A stretch of 64,000 bases of DNA from Phlebotomus papatasi (taxonomy: Eukaryota; Arthropoda; Insecta; Diptera; Psychodidae): the NCBI RefSeq assembly GCF_024763615.1, contig NC_077223.1, positions 90,458,627-90,522,626 of the forward strand, given 5' to 3'. Positions 21,819 through 33,040 of the stretch are shown piece after piece. The position numbers were made by a program, and so were the translations under genes. How positions within the stretch are numbered: position 1 is the stretch's first letter; each line of letters opens with the position of its first letter. Below the pieces are notes generated by a model, which had not been told where the DNA came from, searched no databases, and saw only the letters and a program-made list of their open reading frames with translations.

Positions 21819-22663
21819 TCTGGGGCAAAAATTCACAAATCAAAAATTTCAAAATTCAATATCTTCTAAGATAAATAAGATAGCGGCTTAAATTTTTTCT
21901 ATAGATAGCCGCCATAGACCTTCTTCAATTTCGTAAGTTTCTTAAAATTCGAACAAGGAATATAGAAAATAAAAATATTAAAATTTTTAGCCCTATTTTT
22001 AAAATATTTTCCTTGAAGAATATATCAATTATTACCTACTTATCTTACAAAATTAATGCACTGGTGAATATTTTCTAAGTAATTTGAATTTTTCGAATAC
22101 GAATCCTCTATCTATTTTAGAATTTCACAAAAGTTCTTTTCTCCAGAAATCCTTTTATTAAAAATGACCACTTGGGGTAAAAAGTAACAAAAGATGTAGA
22201 GCAAAAAGTAAGAAAAAACGAAGCAATTTCTGATGACTCACGGCAAAAAACCTCAATGTCATGTGTCGCCGCTTGTTGTTTACATTGGTCAAACGATTTG
22301 CAGTCTTTTGTGTGTGTGTTTTTTTTTCTAAAATATCTTGAAAAGCGTTTTTATCGTTCAGATAGAGAAAACGGTGTTTTACAAAGGTGTAGAGGAATAA
22401 ATTTCCTATGAAAATATATTATCTAGGTATTTTTTTAAATTTACGGAATCCCGTAACAAAGCAAATCAAAATGTGATAATATCCCTGATATCCTTGATAC
22501 TATTTACCCCATCATTTTTGAGAATGGTTACAGAATTACCTTGTAAAAAACGGCTCGATAAATATATTTCCTTACAAACTGAACCAATTAGAAATTTCTG
22601 GGGCGTTCGAGTAGTTTGTAAAAAAAATAAAATATCCGTTTTGTGACATTTTGCCCAGTATCT
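21816..22663. repeat. GGGGCAAAAAGTCAC-family repeat, copy 1
   Basis: It starts TCTGGGGCAAAAATTCAC and ends TTTTGTGACATTTTGCCCAG. The interior matches 48318..49440 (both contain AAAATGACCACTTGGGGTAA). The ends are inverted. No coding capacity. Confidence 0.7.
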
Positions 22664-23330
22664 GATGATACGCCAAATCGGTGGTTCAAACGATTCCGTT
22701 CTGGGAAAAAGGATGACAAAGATAAGGCACGCTCTGGTAGACCGATTGTCGAAAATGACGATATAATCATGGAAATCGACGAAATGTACCGGCATGTGAG
22801 CACTCATCCTAATATCAAAGAGCTGTAAATTAACCCGAAAAGAGTTGGAATCATTTGCGTCAGATTGATCTTAGGACAAAGCTAGAAGTATGAGTACCAC
22901 ACGAATTGTAGAAAATGAACCTTTCTAACCGATGGATGTCAGCTACTCTGCTGAAACATAACAAAATCAATCTATTTCTGAAACGTGATGGTGACTAGAG
23001 ATGAAAAATTATTATTATTATATTGATGAAAAATGGGTTACATACAAGAACAACAGTCGAAAAAATCGTAGTTCAAGCGTGACGAACCGGCCCAAGCGTT
23101 TTCAAAGTCCAGGTTAACGACCAAAAAGGTTTTCCAGGAAAGGGAATCATTTACTACTATGAGCTGCTGCCCAATGACCAAATGCTCAATTCGAACTTAT
23201 ATTATCAAGAACTAACCAGATTAAAGAGAGTGATCGACCAGAAGCTCCCCGAATTGGCCAAGAGAAAGGGTGCAATATTTCCTGCACATATTCAGAAACA
23301 AACAGGGAAACCTTTTGATACAAACAAAGA
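22660..23330 (+). pseudogene. mariner transposase pseudogene
   Basis: Fragments of a mariner-type D,D34D transposase are readable on the plus strand in several frames. They are RWFKRFRSGKKDDKD with RSGRPIVENDD (22683-22760), VSTHPNIKEL, then a degenerate middle with KMGYIQEQQ-like and SWKR-type remnants, and NLYYQELTRLKRVIDQKLPE and LAKRKGAIF (23190-23280). The last corresponds to the stretch before the second catalytic Asp, but the HQDNARPH motif is destroyed. There are multiple frameshifts. I did not locate inverted ends. Confidence 0.82.
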
Positions 23331-23699
23331 TGTTGTTGCAAAATGGGTAGGAAGAGTAGGAATATTTCCATGATCTGTTGTGCGCGTTCGTTGATACATC
23401 GACACGGTTCGAGAAAATACCGGCTTCTGGATGATCTTGATAAGGACGTACCCTCCTGGACGGATGTGGCGAGTGCGATACGATCCCAGAAGTTTGGATA
23501 AAGAAAACACAGATTTTGGCCTGATCTTATCCCCTAGTTACTTGCATACCTAAAGAAGAAGCCATTAATGCTCCGAAACGTCATTGTGAAGTTATAAAGG
23601 AGGATAAGATCAGTTCCAAACCCGTGTTCTCCTGAACCAAAGTTTAACTCTTGACCAATTCCTAAGCATCAATCCCTGAAGAATTACAAGGCCTCAGGG

Positions 23700-24720
23700 A
23701 AAATAACATCCTTGCAGAACTGGTAATGCATGAGCAGGTGACCGTTTGGACTTTAAAAACTGCAGAGGAATCACACCCCTGGATTAGTGCGTATAAAGTA
23801 CTGTCGAAGTTAACTCTTGATCGGTTGAGGTCCTACATTGAAAAGAAGAGAGTACCAGGAAGATTTCTGGTCTGGGAGATCTACGTCGGACCACAGAGGA
23901 GTCATGTCTCAGTGTTTGAAAGCTAATCAGTTTGATGAGAATCAGTAATTCCAACTCGATGTGCCAGGTTAAAGCAGCAGTTGGGAGGTCAGGGATTTTC
24001 AAATTGGACTCAGGTGTGACATTCCAATCTTCCACTGGGATATGCTGTTATAATTTCCGGGTATAATGCTATAGATCGTGCGTATACTACAAGCTCTCCC
24101 AGATGTTTGCCAACGCGAACGACATCAAAATCGATCTGCTCGACGTGAGCAGTGAAGGAGACTTTCGTTGGACTGACAATAACGTCAAAAAACGATCACC
24201 AGCAGCATAGCACTTAACCGGCAGAACATTACCATGGATGAATGAAACTTTGAGGTAGTAAAACACTTCGTTCAAATACCTCTGTTCGGTTTTCACTGCG
24301 ACCAATGAAATGTTCCGCTCAAGGGTCTTATCTATAGGCCATCAAAAACCAAGACCATTGTGAAACCCATTGTCACATACGATCTTAAATTAGCACCGAT
24401 GACCCGCACGCAAGAGAGGTCAGTTCTAGTTTTCGAGAAACGGATATTTCGTAGGATTTTTAGGCCCGTGAAAAATGCCGCAACGCCCGCAACGGGAGAG
24501 TTCGGGATCAGGATGAATCATGAATTGGGGGAGCTGTACGGAGAATCCAACATTGTGGCCTCTATCCAGGCGAGAAGAATGAGCTGGCTTGGTCAACTGC
24601 GTCATCTGCATCAAGTGTCTGAAGAGAAAATGCCCAGAAAGCCATGGAATGCAACCGGGAGAGGGTGGTCGATATTCCTGCCCAGAAGAAGATAGAAAGA
24701 CGTAGTGGTTCTTAAAGAAT
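23700..24720 (+). pseudogene. non-LTR retrotransposon reverse transcriptase pseudogene
   Basis: Plus-strand remnants occur in RT order: SAYKVLSKLTLDRLRSYIEK (23780-23840), a frameshifted EYQEDFWSGRSTSDH (about 23850-23890), a corrupted YADD region (FANANDIKI, near 24105), NITMDEWNFEVVKHFVQI-like sequence near 24235, and a long open C-terminal part (24360-24695). The C-terminal part shows VFEKRIFRRIFRPV, MNHELGELYGE and ARRMSWLGQLRHL. This is the thumb and tail of an insect endonuclease-RT LINE. The middle of the RT is deleted and frames shift at least twice. Confidence 0.82.
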
Positions 24721-25022
24721 TGGATGTGCTTTGATGCTGGCGGACGAAGGCTGCGGATTGCAATCAATAGATAGGTATGGTAATGGAAGCCTTGTCCCTA
24801 AAAGGGATGTAGTGCCACCTACATAAGGTAGTTAATAAGGAAGGGTATTATGTTCCATCAAGCCAATATCAGGCGTGTCGCCTGAAGCGATGCTCCAGAA
24901 GCTTCGAGAGCTTTAATGCTATCTTCCGGATAGTTCAAAACTGATTATATCGTCTTTTCAAACACTTGCAAAATTGTCCTGATGGTACAAAACTGTCCTC
25001 AAGAGTGGCTTGTTAAAATGAA
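24721..25022. other. short anonymous stretch after the LINE
   Basis: This is probably the LINE 3' untranslated part (GATGTAGTGCCACCTACATA) and flanking DNA. No gene is seen. Confidence 0.35.
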
Positions 25023-26399
25023 CTACACAGTAAAAAAATGTGTAAAATTTTACTACTATAATAGTGCAAATACGACCATTTTAGTTGTTTAATATAAAAA
25101 TGTTTAAAAAATGGACAACATTTTGGTAATTTATTGTCACGTGATTGAAAATTACCACTATTGTAGTTGAATGTTGTTTAATTTGAAAATGTATAAAATT
25201 TCAACACTATAATAGTGTGAAATCGGATAAATTAATTATTTAATTGCGATCTGTGTAAAATTTCTCACTGTTATAATCATAAAAATTTTTCAGCAATGTT
25301 TCAAGATTTAAAACTGTTTGACAAATTCTAAAAATACCACTATTATAGTATGATTACAGTTTTTCACATTATTACAGTGTGAAAAAATACACAACTTTAG
25401 GGCAGAATCACATTGACAGTAAAATGCTCACCGTCACCGTCAATGCTCTCACCGTATTTCGTTGATTTACGCATTTTCATTGCAATTCTTAAGCAAATTT
25501 TCCATTACGATATTACCTTTTCTCATACTCGGTGGCACTAGGTGAAAGTAGTATAAGAAAATTGAATAAAAAAAGCGAAAATGCGATAAACAGTGAGCAA
25601 AAAAACTGTAGGATTTTTTTTGCTACAGTTTTTCGTACAGTTTTTTTTTGCTCACCGTTTATCGCATTTTCGTTTTATTTCTTCAATTTTCTTATATTAT
25701 TTGCACCTAGTGCCACCGAGTATGAGATAATGTAACAGGGTAATTGAGAATTTGCATAAAAATTACAATGAAAATGCGTAAATCAATGAAATACGGTGAG
25801 GACTTTGACGGTGACGGTGAGCATTTTACTGTCAATCTGATTCTGCCCTTATGGTATTTTTTGTCACATGATCAAAAATTAACACTATTATAGTTTGGTC
25901 ATAATTTTTTAACAATATTTTATAGTGTGAAACATTTTGTATTTCAACCAAATTTGTTGAACTTTAAAACAAAGGTTGTGTAAAAATTGTTGAATTTTCA
26001 ATTAAGACTTATACTTCAGTCGAGATGCTTTTCATTGGGCAAAAGTCATATGAAACATCAAATATTTATATGCATAATAAGTATATCGTGAAAATTCGAG
26101 CATCAGATATAATCATTTCGCATTAGAGGGGATCTCGAGTACAGGAAAAACCAATAAAAATGTATAAAAAGGCAAAAAAATCAAAATCTTCGAAATGAAT
26201 AGAAAATTCAACAATAAAGAGAATTCAACAATTTTTGAATTTACACATAAAAATTCAACAATTCCAAATTCAACATCTTGAAAATTAACAACTTTAAATT
26301 AAACAATTTTAAATTAAACACTTTTTCCAAATTTAACACTTATAATAGTGGTGTGAAAGATTACACACTATAATAGTGTTAATTTTTTTTACTGTGTAG
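25023..26399. mobile_element. foldback element with CTACACAGTAAAAAAA ends
   Basis: It begins CTACACAGTAAAAAAATG and ends TTTTTTTTACTGTGTAG. Throughout there are scattered short inverted motifs CACTATAATAGTG / CACTATTATAGT. No ORF. A separate palindromic MITE (25400..25848) is inserted in it. Confidence 0.75.
25400..25848. mobile_element. PIF/Harbinger-type palindromic MITE, nested
   Basis: The arms start GGGCAGAATCACATTGACAG and pair nearly along their full length (about 200 bp each) around a centre near 25625. TTA flanks both sides (25397..25399 and 25849..25851), the 3 bp TWA target duplication typical of PIF/Harbinger elements. It has no coding capacity. Confidence 0.85.
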
Positions 26400-28000
26400 T
26401 TGAATTTGCCAGTAGGTATAAACTGCAATCGTGGAATTATGAATTTGCCATCAAAGTTGATGAAAGTTATCGAACAAAACGGTGCATATAGAACACATAT
26501 TTGATTTCATTCAAATAATTCTAACTATGTTAATTTTATCTTCAAAATTAAGCTTAAAAGACCTCAGAACTTTTTACCTGACCTAATATTTTAATGAATG
26601 AATAACTATCGATACGCGCTTCTTATTAAACTTTAAATTAACAGGATTATTTTAAGACTAATTTATGGAAAACTTAGCAAGTTGTATCCTATTCGAAGCC
26701 AGAGTATGTGCGAAGCTTGAAAGCTTTCCCATACACAGTTAAGCGAGAGTTCACTGTATAAGAGAAGTGTTTAACACCATTTGATAAGAAAAAAAGGATA
26801 AATTAAACACTATTTAAATACTCAACTATTATATCCATAATATCCCCATTATAACAAACTTTCGAAGTTTTACATTAATATCATGTTTCCATTCAGCATA
26901 TAAAGATACGTCATTTTGTATTCCGAAGACCACACAAAAATTCATATTGCCGTAAATTCCAATAACGAATTCCGCAGAGAGGCTCCTGAAAATGTTAACA
27001 AAAGTTAAATCTTTTGGAAAAGTTGAATCTTTCAGGGGTCAATTGAATTTTTTTACTTCTAGAACTTCTCCAATGAATTCTAATGAGACATTTTATTCAT
27101 CAGTTTCGTCAGCAAACAGTTTTTTTTTCTCCAAGGGGAATAATAATAAATTTTCTTATGAAATATTGCAAGCTATAAGATATTTTTTCGAGAAAAGTTT
27201 TCTGAACAAAATCTTCGTCATGAATTCCAAAAGAATAGTAGTCGGAAGGATAGTTTACAATGTGAAGCGTGTTTAGTTCTTCATGGCACTAATGGTAACT
27301 TCGTAAAGTAGAGAATTGAAAGGTAACTTGTTGTGCATATACCAATATTTAATAATATTCTAGTGTTGTGTTGCAAAAGGACATAAAATGTTTCATATCA
27401 ATTTGTAAACTGACTTCATCGTTACGCAATAAAATGAACATGATGTAGATATAGAGCGCTTTCGAGAAAAGCTCTTTTTCTGGTCTCAGTTGAAACTTTC
27501 TGACCTATATCGAATGCCACACAAAAATGTGAATGCGCAAAAATATTTCACATAAATTCCATGTGACTTGTAGTTCTGAGTAACAATCTTTTTCTCTTTA
27601 TCCATTGCTACACTACACCATAAAAATTTAATTAATTCTCAGAAATTAAGCATATAATGAAATTTTGCAGTGATTCTTAAGGTGGCTTGCTCAGAATCAT
27701 AATCAAATCTGATTTAACAAATAGAAAATATTTTAATAATGTTATGGAATACAAAAAATACAAAAAATATGGAATATAAACAGCGTAGCGGTATTTGTGA
27801 AATGCTCGAACCTCGAGCATTTCAAAATTAAATGCTATACCTCAAAAGAACTTTCTTATCAATTACCTAAATATTTATTAAAGTTCTTTAATTCAATTTA
27901 ATTCAATTCTTTAATGCAATTCATGAGAAAAAGAGTAGGGTTTGCAAGATCATAAAATTCTCAGAGTTTTCTCCACTAGGCAATTTCTTCTTAAGTCATG
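26400..28000. other. AT-rich intergenic DNA
   Basis: A 94-codon plus frame (26992..27276) has no recognisable domain. A small repeat piece near 27800-27870 (ATGCTCGAACCTCGAG, ATGCTATACCTCAAAAG) matches 42355-42390. Otherwise nothing is seen. Confidence 0.4.
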
Positions 28001-28139
28001 CAAGGCATACGAAAGCTTTACAAATGTATTGCTTTCAAAATAACTAACATGTATGGTATATGAATGCATACACTGTCATGTAAGGAATAAGTAAGTCACA
28101 GTGTAAGGCTTTCTTTTAAAGTTGACGTCGCTCTTAACA

Positions 28140-28478
28140 ATACCGCCCGTATAGTAACAGGGTGCCTAAACGGCACTGCAGTGGACAAACTCTATCCCTT
28201 AGCAGGAATTGCTCCACCACGGGTGAGGAGACAAATCATCTCCAGTAGAGAGATGTCCAAGGTTCTTTCCGAACCAAGGCATCTTCTCCACGGTCACAAA
28301 AAACCAAGAGCACGGCTGAAGTAAGAGCAAGGCCTCCACTCTGATTCGAACTGCAAGCACAATTGGCAAAAGTCAAGCAGGATACTCAGTCAGAGCGTGT
28401 GTCCCCATAGCTCAGTGGTAGAGCATCTTCTCCATGGTCGCAAAAACTCAAGGACAAGGCTAAAGTCTCGCAGGAGCT
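28140..28478. repeat. SINE/tRNA-like repeat pieces
   Basis: GCATCTTCTCCACGGTC and nearby words are duplicated at about 28279 and 28425. At 28403-28427 the sequence CCCCATAGCTCAGTGGTAGA matches the 5' half of a tRNA with a Pol III A-box. Near 28338 a minus-strand GTTCGAATC B-box-like word occurs. No complete tRNA cloverleaf is present, so these are SINE-type fragments. Confidence 0.55.
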
Positions 28479-28479
28479 T

Positions 28480-28836
28480 TTGCCACTCTGTCAAACCACT
28501 TGACCAATCTCCAGAGGAGGCTAGACTCAATCTTTGGAAGGAAATCTTTCCACCAGAGTTTGTCGAATTAAAGAAAGGCCTTCCTTCCGGTGGTGACCAA
28601 GCCTGGAAGACATGGAAGTCTCTCAATCGTTTGAGAAGCGGCGTAGCGCGTTCGAGAGACAACAGGCAGCGATGGGGTTTCTCCAATTATGACGTCCTTT
28701 GTGACTGTGGGGTGATCCAAACCACCCCCCATATGTGTGTTTGTTCGTTGTCCCCTGCCCCTTGTGAAGCAGAAGATTTGATGTCGGCAAGTTCGCTTCC
28801 CATTGACGTGGCCCGTTTCTGGGCAAGACATACTTG
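28480..28836 (+). pseudogene. LINE ORF2 C-terminal fragment
   Basis: The plus frame ends with a non-LTR retrotransposon C-terminus: AWKTWKSLNRLRSGVARSRD, then RWGFSNYDVLCDCGVIQTTP-HMCVCS (a C-C-H-C knuckle) and a tail ending VARFWARHT. This is the region after the RT thumb in Jockey/I-type elements. No RT motif precedes it. The open frame upstream of about 28480 belongs to SINE-like sequence. Confidence 0.75.
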
Positions 28837-28966
28837 ATTTTTTTAAAGTCTCGACACGATTAATAATAATAACAATAATGAACATGCAAACGATACAAAG
28901 GCTTTACCGTGTATTGCTTTCGTAATATTAACATGTAAGGTATTTGAAAGAATACACCATCATGTA

Positions 28967-30985
28967 AAGGTGTCTACACATTGGAGCTGATTTCATCAAG
29001 AATTATTTCAAGAATTTTTTAAAGAAAAATTCATATTTTTGAAGGAATTTTTGAAGAAAAATGCCTCCACATTGGGTTTTTTATTTTCCATCAAAAATTT
29101 TTTTGACAGATTGCCATCATTTCCAAGTCTCTACCTCTTCTGACTGTTTTTCACGAAAATTTGTTGTTTCACTACTGGAAAAAGTGAGAAAAGCGTTTGG
29201 TGAAGTTCCTTGGGATAGTATTTAGTGAATTTGTGAAGAAAATCTTCTAAATATTCAAGGGAATAGTGTTTTTCTTGAGATGTCGTTCCTGGTGGAATCC
29301 AACCCAGCCTTGAAGGAACATTTCCTGTGATTTTCCTCCAGAAATTGCCGGAAGTTAATCCATCTGTGTATTCTTGAGGTGTTCCACAGTACAGTGGCCT
29401 CGTACTCCATGGATTGCAAGATGGATGGAAAGGAGAAAATGTACGGGCACTTTGGAATCTCTGCCTTGGTTACCAATCAAAACAAGAGCTAACCAGAGCC
29501 ACCGAGGAGATCTCAATGCAAACGAGAGCTGTCCGGAGCTACCAGAAGCCATCACTTGAACCCCCAGAAGAACATCAGAATGATCTTTTATATCATTCAC
29601 TTTCTCAACCACTAGGAACTCTGTGGGATTGCTTCCTTTCGAGAACATCAGAACTGGATAGCCACATGCCTTCAAATCCTCATGTCAATGGAACATGGAA
29701 CCCAGTAAATAAATCAGTAGTGGAATTATTTTGGAACATCCATGGAATTTTCACAGGAATATTCTTCTATTATATTAATTAAGTTTCATTCAAGTTTTTA
29801 ACGCTTGTTGAAAGGATTTTATCAATATCAGGAGGACTTTTTTATGAGATCTTAAGAGTATTTTCCAAAAATTACACATTAAGACTCCCAAAAAATCTAG
29901 TTTTGAATCTAGTCCTTTACATTTCATTATGTTATTAAAAGTAGGAATTTTTAATAAATAATCATTAGAAATTACATAATGGCGGGGCAAACATCTTCCA
30001 GATGGACCCCTTAATAAATAAATAAAAAATACATAAAGGATCTCTATTATGTAAAAAATGTAGTTTTTTTTAAATTAATATAATAGAAGAATATTCCTGT
30101 GAAAATTCCATGGATGTTCCAAAATAATTCCACTACTGATTTATTTACTGGGTTCCATGTTCCATTGACATGAGAAATTGAAGGCATGTGGCTATCCAGC
30201 TCTGATGTTCTCGAAAGGAAGCAATCCCACAGAGTTCCTAGTGGTTGAGAAAGTGAATGATATAAAAGATCATTCTGATGTTCTTCTGGGGGTTCAAGTG
30301 ATGGCTTCTGGTAGCTCCGGACAGCTCTCGTTTGCATTGAGATCTCCTCGGTGGCTCTGGTTAGCTCTTGTTTTGATTGGTAACCAAGGCAGAGATTCCA
30401 AAGTGCCCGTACATTTTCTCCTTTCCATCCATCTTGCAATCCATGGAGTACGAGGCCACTGTACTGTGGAACACCTCAAGAATACACAGATGGATTAACT
30501 TCCGGCAATTTCTGGAGGAAAATCACAGGAAATGTTCCTTCAAGGCTGGGATGGATTCCACCAGGAACGACATCTCAAGAAAAACACTATTCTCTTGCAT
30601 ATTTAGAAGATTTTCTTCACAAATTCACTAAATACTATCCCAAGAAACTTCACCAAACGCTTTTCTCACTTTTTCCAGCAGAAAATAACAAATTTTCGTG
30701 AAAAACAATCTTGAATCGTGATGGTTTCCTTCAAGAATTCTGTCAAGAATGACTTTGATGAATTTTATTCCAATGTGTAGCCGATAATTTCTTTCAAAAA
30801 TTCTTGATGGAAATTTCCTTCAATGGGATATGATTTTTGAAGAAATTTGTCTACACATTAGACAAATTTTCTTCAAGAATCCATCTTTTTGTCAAAAATT
30901 CTCACCAATGTGTAGGCAATTTTCTTGAAGAACACTTCTTGAAGCTCATTTTTGATAGAAATTTCTTATAATGTGTAGACACCTT
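28967..30985. mobile_element. large foldback element with nearly identical long arms
   Basis: The termini are AAGGTGTCTACACATT and AATGTGTAGACACCTT. Internal arms (about 29165-29778 and 30064-30690) are near-perfect reverse complements over about 600 bp, separated by a spacer of about 285 bp. Open frames of 106 and 122 codons on opposite strands are kept in both arms, each with only one or two differences. I recognise no domain in them. The outer 200-300 bp of the two sides are less alike and carry several CTACACATTGG / TTCTTGAA words. Solo ends lie at 10566 and 36018. Confidence 0.85.
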
Positions 30986-31790
30986 AAGACTAAAGTAAAG
31001 TCAGGTGTAAAGCTTTCTTTTAATCAACACGTAAACTATCCTAAAGCTTTACCATGTTTTTCTTTCATAAAATTTAGAACTAAGGTATATGAAATTTTAT
31101 ACTGTCATGTAAGGCATAAGCACAGCATGGTATAAGTCTTTCTCTTCTTCGACAATAAATCATTATGAAGGTTTTACTATGTATTCTTCGCATATTAATC
31201 ATCATGTAAGTTTTGTAAAGGATACGTTATCATGTAAGACATAAGTATGCCTTAAGAATGGCTTACTGGACATTTTCACTTTAAGGCTATAATTCATGCG
31301 AGCTACACCGGAGTCCTCCTACAAAGGTTCAGGTGAAATATTTTATTTCTATTCATCAGTGGTGTTTAGTTTTTACGAAAACCTACTAATTAAGATGAAT
31401 AATTATGAATATGATTCATATGATCATGTTCTTAGGTGACTTCTCTAATCACTTCAAGTTTTGATACGAATGCTTTTCATGAAAAACGCTCGTCGCCCTT
31501 ACATTTAAGGCATACGTAGGTGACAAAAAAGTAGTTATACAATGTTAAACATCCATTAGAGATAGTTTAACGTATAGTTTACAGGTTTGTCCTTTTTAAA
31601 GCTTACCTAGAGTGTTTTTTGCCTTCTGAAATGCTTTGCATGAATGCAATTCATATGGTTTTATATATGTATTTATTACTATAGTTTTAGAGAATTTGCT
31701 TACACATGCTTTAATTGTGTATTAATGTAAGGTATCCTTAAAAACTATAAAAATGCATCCAATAGCTTTCTTATGATAGATAGATACTTA

Positions 31791-32131
31791 CAGTAGAGTT
31801 CCTCAAATTTGAACATTTCGGGGGTATAGATGACAATTTCTCACTCCTCAAATTTGAACATTATTTTCAAAAACGTAACGGAATTCACGTGAAATGCACT
31901 TTCCCAAATTCAAGAAAGATAATTTTAGAGAATATATCAATGTAATTTATTGCTAAAGAAATGGAATTTGTTACGGAAGTTAATATAATACGATAATCTT
32001 GAGGAAACAGTAGAGAAAAATAGTTCTAATTCAGACTTCACGCAAAACTTTCTTCACATAACCTCAAATTTTGCATTTTGAACTCAACCGTCGTTCAAAT
32101 TTGAGGAGTTCAAACTTGAGGAACTCGACTG
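31791..32131. mobile_element. pogo-like MITE with CAGTAGAGTTCCTC ends
   Basis: The ends CAGTAGAGTTCCTCAAATTT and the reverse of CAGTCGAGTTCCTCAAGTTT are flanked by TA. It is about 340 bp and has no frame. Confidence 0.75.
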
Positions 32132-32155
32132 TAGATAGATAGATAGATAAATTTA
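32132..32155. repeat. TAGA microsatellite
   Basis: Short (TAGA)n run. Confidence 0.9.
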
Positions 32156-32639
32156 TTTATCAACAATGCTTTCGAAGTACAGCTTCGTTTAACTGAGATC
32201 CCGTGTAGTTTTCAGCGTCCACCGTCATCTTAGCTTTGGTGACCAACCTCCAGGGCAAAACGGTGGAAAAGCTCTTTCTCAGGTTGCATATGCCAGTCAT
32301 GTAAAAAAACATGTTTGAACTTTTTTTTGAATACACAAAATTCCAATGAAAAAAGAAAAAAAAACAAAAACAGAAGATTTTGCTCTGTTGAAACTGTACT
32401 GCTTTGCAGCATTGTGAGAGGTTAAAAATGGCTAGCTCTTACTGAGCTGTAAACCATTTGCGACAAGGTTCCATGATAAAAAGAAATGCGAGATGAACAC
32501 TAATCTTGAATGGAAAAATTGACAAGTCTGGACAAAGTTTTCCGCGAAATCATTAAAATACTAAGCACGAAATTTACAGAGTATTGAAAGAAAGAAAAAT
32601 AAATACATAAAAATAAATAAATAAATTTACAAGTAATGG
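32156..32639. other. anonymous stretch
   Basis: No gene or element ends recognised. Confidence 0.35.
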
Positions 32640-32787
32640 CCAGCGCACAATAGTTTGTATTTAGTAAACATGTTTTTGACATTTCAATGTGAGTGAGTGA
32701 GATCTAAATGTAGTCATCTCGCTCATTCTCATGCGAAATTGTGAAAACATGTTTACAAACAAAAGTTATTGTGCGCTGGTCATAAGG
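32640..32787. mobile_element. palindromic MITE, copy 1 (CCAGCGCACAATA ends)
   Basis: It begins GCCAGCGCACAATAG and ends TTATTGTGCGCTGG. The arms contain AAACATGTTTT and GTGAGTGAG. A second copy with diverged ends is at 46350..46488. Confidence 0.8.
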
Positions 32788-32879
32788 CTTATGTAGGTGA
32801 CAAAAGTGTGGTTATACTATGTTAAACCTCCATAAGTGATAGTGATTAGTAAGGCTTACATGCACTATCATGTAAGACT

Positions 32880-33040
32880 TATGTAAAGCATCTTTTCGCT
32901 GCTGGGTCACAGTGAAAATGTCATTTCTGACATACTGGGCGGAACTCGAACTCACAACTGTGAGAGTCGAGTCAGATATCTCGTCCGCCCAAAACCCAAC
33001 GCTTTTGCCTATTGTGTCACTGAGATCCTCTGAGATTATA
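32880..33040 (-). repeat. tRNA-derived SINE
   Basis: On the minus strand it reads GTGACACAATAGGCAAAAGC (A-box-like) and, about 60 bp later, GTGAGTTCGAGTTCCGCCC (B-box GTTCGAGTTCC), followed by a tail. The acceptor stem of a true tRNA cannot be formed, so I call it a SINE head. Confidence 0.55.

Larger units (their letters stand above)
28000..31270. repeat. degenerate tandem repeat, CATGTAAGGCATAAG type, interrupted
   Basis: Units of roughly 90-100 bp containing GCTTTACCATGTATT, ACATGTAAGGTATATGAA and ATCATGTAAGGCATAAGT recur at about 28010-28120, 28895-28965, 31000-31150 and 31160-31260, and more weakly at 31490-31620 and 32770-32890. A LINE fragment and a foldback have been inserted between units. 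No coding potential. Confidence 0.6.

Noticed and set aside
28397..28480. True tRNA gene at CCCCATAGCTCAGTGG
   Set aside because: The 5' half fits a tRNA, but no anticodon arm or B-box follows at the right distance; it is a SINE-type fragment.
29355..30498. Calling the 106 and 122 codon frames in the foldback arms as genes
   Set aside because: They are preserved because the arms are nearly identical; no domain, start context or codon signature supports translation.
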